A stretch of DNA of 64,000 nucleotides, from assembly GCA_905233725.1 (NCBI GenBank), contig CAJOEM010000003.1:43148-107147 (forward strand), written 5' to 3'. Shown one piece after another: positions 59,618 to 64,000 of the stretch. Source of the DNA: an uncultured Synergistales bacterium. Lineage in GTDB: Bacteria; Synergistota; Synergistia; Synergistales; Aminobacteriaceae. Each line of letters begins with the position of its first letter. Within the stretch, counting starts at the first letter, position 1. The notes under the pieces are model-generated. The model searched no databases. It was not told the DNA's origin and was given only the letters and a program-made list of their open reading frames with translations. The position numbers and the translations under genes are program-made.

Positions 59618-60388
59618 TTAGAATTTGCCGTTCTGGTTCTGCCATGTTTCTTTTGCGGCAAGTGTTTCTATTACATCCCAGTGTTCTGCGATAAAGCCGT
59701 TTTCCACACGGAACAGATCATAATAGGTAGTCGGTACACCGCCTAAAGAACCTTCACTGCAGGCAAGCGCATAGTCACCGTCAGCAAGAACCATGTGCGT
59801 CTTGTCGTAAATCATAGAAATGCCTTGTTTTGCCATTGCTTCAAGAGCAGCACCAAGTCCCGACAGTCCGTCAGCGATGGAAATGTTGTGCTGAATGTAT
59901 TTATCGCCATCGTAGTAAGATGTCAGCTTACCCGGATTTTCTCCGCGAAGCACATCGCCAACAAATCCGGCAACGATACGGCGAGTTTCTTCCTTGTCAA
60001 CGTCTTTCTTTTCAAGTGTTCCGTCAATCTGAGTATGACCGGAAGGATTCGGCTTTGCAATATTCTGAAGGTTATCCCAGTGTTCGTCGATTTTTCCGTC
60101 GGCGTTGAAATGGAAAATGTCAAAAGCCACCTGCTCACCTGCTCCGGCAAAATTGTAAACGCTATGAAGGAAAACGCAATCAGCGTCTTCGAAAGCGCGA
60201 ATGTTGTTGACCGTAGTCTTTACGGGTGCTTGCTGAAGACCTGCGACGGCGGCTACGAATGCGTCTGCACCAGTACCGAAAGCGAGGTTGTGCTGCTTGT
60301 ACTCAGGCGCGAGAAGAGACTTTGCTTTCTCAACATCACCGGAAACGAATGTGCCAATTAGGGTCAATGCCTTTTCTTTATTTGTCAT
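59618..60388 (-). CDS. tandem SnoaL-like (NTF2 fold) protein
   Basis: Two related halves (YKQHNLAFGTGADAF...HWDNLQNI and YIQHNISIADGLSGL...HWDVIETL). Confidence 0.82.
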   Translation of the reverse strand: MTNKEKALTLIGTFVSGDVEKAKSLLAPEYKQHNLAFGTGADAFVAAVAGLQQAPVKTTVNNIRAFEDADCVFLHSVYNFAGAGEQVAFDIFHFNADGKIDEHWDNLQNIAKPNPSGHTQIDGTLEKKDVDKEETRRIVAGFVGDVLRGENPGKLTSYYDGDKYIQHNISIADGLSGLGAALEAMAKQGISMIYDKTHMVLADGDYALACSEGSLGGVPTTYYDLFRVENGFIAEHWDVIETLAAKETWQNQNGKF

Positions 60389-60496
60389 GTTAGTATTCTC
60401 CTTAGATTTTTACGAATTATATTTTAGATGTAATCGCTGTGATTTCATCTGATGGATAAAATATAACATAGCGGATATGTAATGTCAATAGTTACA

Positions 60497-60931
60497 TCAG
60501 GATTTTTCAGTATTAATATTAATGTCAACAGTTTCGCAAATTTTGGATTTGGCACAGTTCGCGCTTGAGGTTTCTTTCTTCATTTCCTTCATTTGATCTT
60601 CAGCCCATTGATACACCGACTCCAACGCAGGAATCAATGTCTTTCCCCTATTCGCAAGTGAATACTCAACAGTTGGCGGTATCGTACTGTACTGCTTTCT
60701 TGTAATGAATCTGTCCTGTTCCAGCTCTCTCAGGCACTTTGTCAACATGGTTGCCGTAATGCCTACGACCTTTCTCTCCAGTTCACGATAACGGAGCGTC
60801 TGGTTTTCAGCGTCTGCAATATACCACAGGATCGGCAGTTTCCATTTCTGTCCGATTAGTTCCATAGCATACAGTATGGGACAATCTGTCTCATAGATAT
60901 TCTCTTCTTTGGGCAATGGTTTTTTAGTCAT
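60497..60931 (-). CDS. HxlR family winged-helix transcriptional regulator
   Basis: CPILYAMELIGQKWKLPILWYI...LRYRELERKVVGITATMLTKCLRELEQDRFITRKQYSTIPPTVEYSLANRGKTLIP. Confidence 0.93.
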   Translation of the reverse strand: MTKKPLPKEENIYETDCPILYAMELIGQKWKLPILWYIADAENQTLRYRELERKVVGITATMLTKCLRELEQDRFITRKQYSTIPPTVEYSLANRGKTLIPALESVYQWAEDQMKEMKKETSSANCAKSKICETVDININTEKS

Positions 60932-61051
60932 CTCGAACTCCTTACAATATTTTTTATAGTGACAAAGAATATTCTGCCTTCTTGTTTTTTATTTGAACCT
61001 AATTATAATAAAGGCATGAACAAAAATCAAGCATGAAAGAGAGATTTCATC

Positions 61052-62083
61052 ATGAAGAAAATATTTGAGTCCGTAATTCTGAATAATATAGCCCTAAAGA
61101 ATCGTCTTATCCGCTCTGCTACCTGGGAAGGAATTGCAAACATTGACGGCAGCATTACAGATGAGACGTATGAAATTTACGAGGAACTGGCAAAAGGCGG
61201 AGTCGGTGCCATAATCACAGGCTTCACCAGTGTTGCGCTTCACGATTACTATTTTGGCGGCATGATGCGGCTCTGTGATGATTCACTCATTCCACAATAT
61301 AAAAGACTGACGGATATCATTCATGCAGAAAGGATTCCCGTTATCACGCAGCTTGCTCTTGGAGCATATTACCGGGAAATCAAAGGGCGCTTTATGCAAG
61401 TTGAACCTGATGATATGACTTCTGATGAGATAAAATTTGTCATCAAACACTTCATCTACGCCGCTATTCGAGCCGAAAAAGCAGGCTTTGACGGTGTACA
61501 GATTCACGCTGCACACTTCTTTTTCCTGAGTCGTTTTATCAGTCCTGCAGTCAACCATCGCACCGATGAATATGGCGGATCAACAGAAAATCGCTCCCGT
61601 ATCCTTCTTGATATTATGAACGGAATCCGAAAAGCTGTGCCAAAGCTTCATATTACGATCAAAATCAACAGCAGCGACTTTACTTACGGCGGACTGGAAG
61701 CGTCAGAATCCATTGCCATATGCAAACTTCTTGATCAAAACGGCATTGATTCCATCGAGGTCAGCGGCAACGGAACATCTGTCGGCGGAATCAAAGCTCA
61801 TGTGAATGAGGGATACTTTGTTCCTGTCGCAGCAGAGATTGCCAAGAGCGTTAGCTGTCCTGTCATAGTAGTCGGCGGTTTCAGGAGTTTGGATGTTATG
61901 TGAGAAGTTCTGAACAAGACTGAGATTGAACTTATTTCCCTTTCAAGACCATTGCTTCGTGAGCCGGATTTACCAAATAAAATTAAAGTCGATCCAAATG
62001 TTGTGTCAAAATGCGTTTCGTGCAATGCCTGCTATTCATCGCATGCTCACAAATGCGTTTTCAGAAGGAGAGATCAGGCATGA
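61052..62083 (+). pseudogene. NADH:flavin oxidoreductase (Old Yellow Enzyme family), interrupted by an in-frame TGA
   Basis: IALKNRLIRSATWEG...GGFRSLDVM[TGA 61901-61903]EVLNKTEIELISLSRPLLREPDLPNKIKVDPNVVSKCVSCNACYSSHAHKCVFRRRDQA*. Confidence 0.85.
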
Positions 62084-62961
62084 TGTTCCAATTAAATGTA
62101 CCGACCAAAAGAGGCTCCGTGCTGAATGGCGTACTTTTCCGCTCTGAAGAAAAACGTTCCGTTGACACGGTTATGATCGCAATCACTGGTATACACGGAA
62201 ATTTTTATTCCAATCCGTTTTATTACAATATCGGAGATACTCTGAACAGTGGAAATATCGATTTTATCTATGCCCAGACAAATGATGCCTTCGGGCGGAT
62301 TGAAACTCTCAACGTAAACACCGGAAAAACAGAAATTATAGGTTCATGGAATGAGCGTTTCTCTTATACAGACGAAGATATAAATGCGTACCTTTCTTTT
62401 GCCGAAGAAGAAGGCTATGAACACATCGTCCTTGCCGGTCACTCCCTCGGAGCGAACAAAGTGATCTATTATTTGTCGCATAATCATGATAAACGTGTGG
62501 GACACTTCTTTTTGCTCTCTCCTGCCAACCTGACATACATGATGTCCGCTGTGACAACAAGAGAAAAGCAGATTATCAAAGAACAGGTAGAACGCGGAGA
62601 CGGCGATAAGATGCTTCCCTTCCCGTTCATGGGATGGGTAGAGTGCATTGCTAATACTGCTTATGACTGGCAATTTTCCGGGCTGCTTAACAATGTCCAT
62701 ACGGCCAAGGACGGTGATTTTTCACAGGCAGAAAAGATCACTCACACCGGAGCACTTCTTGTCGGAACTTACGATAATTTCACAGACGGAGAGCCTTCTG
62801 AGTTTCTCCGCAACCTGAACGAGCACATGCCCAAACATAAAGAAAACAAATTGATTTTCATCGAAAAGACAGGTCACACCTACCAGATGAAAAATCAGGA
62901 AGTAGCCGATGATATACTTCATCAGCTTCAAGAATGGCTACCACCCTGTAAAAGGGATTAG
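62080..62961 (+). CDS. alpha/beta hydrolase (DUF1749-like)
   Basis: HIVLAGHSLGANKVIYYLSH nucleophile elbow; start near MMFQLNVPTKRG after AGGAGAG; ORF extension upstream reads over the OYE 3' end. Confidence 0.85.
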   Translation: MMFQLNVPTKRGSVLNGVLFRSEEKRSVDTVMIAITGIHGNFYSNPFYYNIGDTLNSGNIDFIYAQTNDAFGRIETLNVNTGKTEIIGSWNERFSYTDEDINAYLSFAEEEGYEHIVLAGHSLGANKVIYYLSHNHDKRVGHFFLLSPANLTYMMSAVTTREKQIIKEQVERGDGDKMLPFPFMGWVECIANTAYDWQFSGLLNNVHTAKDGDFSQAEKITHTGALLVGTYDNFTDGEPSEFLRNLNEHMPKHKENKLIFIEKTGHTYQMKNQEVADDILHQLQEWLPPCKRD

Positions 62962-62992
62962 CATAAATAATAATTAAACCAGGAGGATTAAC

Positions 62993-63865
62993 ATGAACAA
63001 TCGAGTTTGTGAAATCTTAGGTATTACAAAGCAAACAAGTGTTACACGTGATCCTGACGAGACAGCTGAACGTATGAGGCAGGAAATACGCAAAGTGCGG
63101 GAATTAAGCGATAAGCCGTTTTCTGTAAATGTGCTTCCGGTGCAGAACGGCACGGATATTTACACGCCGCCTATGTTAAAAGTCATTTAAGAAGAGAACG
63201 TTCCCGTTGTAACTTTTGTCGGAGAACCGGATGAAAAAATGTTCTGTGATTTTAAGAAGCGTGGGATCAAAATCGTATACCGCTCTCTGAATCCAACACC
63301 GGAAAATGCACGTCTTGCGGAGAAATACGGTGCGGATATTATTGTTGCAACCGGATTTGATGAAGGCGGAACACTGCCGGACAAGGTTCTTGGAACTTTC
63401 TCTATTGTTCCGCTCATTGTCGATTCTGTTGGGCACACTCCTGTAATGGCAGCAGGCGGTATTGCAGATCACCGTGCATTCAATGCAGCATTTGCTCTTG
63501 GAGCAGAGGGTGTATACTGTGGCACGGCGTTTTTGATGAGCAAAGAGAGCCGCATGGCAGAAAATGTCAAGGAAGCTGTTTTGAAAGCCAATGCCCAGGA
63601 TCTACTTCTTTTCAGAACCATACCAGCTTATTACCGTTCACTTCCCGGCAGCTTTGCAAATACTCTTGTAGCAATGGATAAAGCAGGCGCAACGAATGCA
63701 GAGCTCGGAAAAAAGATGGGTGGTTTTGCCAACCTGCGTGTCGGAATGCTTGAAGGCGACATGGACAGTGGCTATGTATCTGTCGGTCACGGAATCAGCC
63801 AAATCAATGAAATCAAGAGTGCAAAAGAAATTATCGATGCTTTATGCAGAGATTTTAAGAACTGA
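62993..63865 (+). pseudogene. nitronate monooxygenase (NPD family), internal deletion and in-frame TAA
   Basis: ...IYTPPMLKVI[TAA 63188-63190]EENVPVVTFVGEPDEKMFCDFKKRGIKIVYRS...MAAGGIADHRAFNAAFALGAEGVYCGTAF; N-terminus GITKQTSVTR lacks the usual family segment. Confidence 0.8.
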
Positions 63866-63935
63866 TCATAATAAATCGGCAGCCGGGGTAGTAATGAGCT
63901 TCTCCGGCACTGGTTCTGTTCGGAGGTAATAGTAA

Positions 63936-64000
63936 TGCCATTTATCAAAGCAAAGGTCAGCTGTCCAATATCGAAAAAACAGGAAGCCGAATTGAAAACA
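63936..64000 (+). CDS. tautomerase-like protein, truncated by the window end
   Basis: MPFIKAKVSCPISKKQEAELKT with Pro-2; RBS GGAGGT. Confidence 0.55.

Noticed and set aside
61901-63190. Alternative genetic code (stop codon reassignment)
   Set aside because: The interrupted genes use TAG, TGA and TAA respectively, and all three stops end intact genes elsewhere in the window; nonsense mutations are simpler.

Overview
The window is a 64 kb bacterial chromosome segment that spans the replication origin (dnaA / oriC / dnaN / recF). The overall gene set suggests an anaerobic bacterium, possibly Synergistota-like; that placement is inference. Housekeeping blocks: purA-ctpA-envC-envC-ftsX-ftsE; ppx, yibE/F, rluD-like, HD hydrolase; dcd-nadK-recN-addA-like; prepilin peptidase, YvyF-like, pbpC, Na/Pi symporter, ilvA; recF-dnaN-oriC-dnaA; ppdK-recX-recG-divIVA-sepF; mmdA-oadG-BCCP; hisA-hisH; three tRNAs; and an isolated flhB. 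The accessory region of most interest is about 42.8-53.7 kb. It holds two solitary type I-E-like CRISPR repeat units flanking a MATE gene. Next to them is a co-directional cassette of two dynamin-like GTPases, a small tail-anchored membrane protein, a HerA/DUF87-type ATPase with a long Ser/Thr-rich insert, an LHH-type HNH nuclease toxin domain, a SUKH-like immunity protein and a frameshifted WYL regulator. This looks like a candidate uncharacterised conflict or toxin-delivery system. Other notable items: a local duplication that overprints a chimeric C-terminus onto the prepilin peptidase, an oriC with about 12 DnaA boxes and a TAG-trio track, an Rrf2-Vat acetyltransferase fusion, a DUF262/DUF1524 (GmrSD-like) gene, and several decaying pseudogenes.
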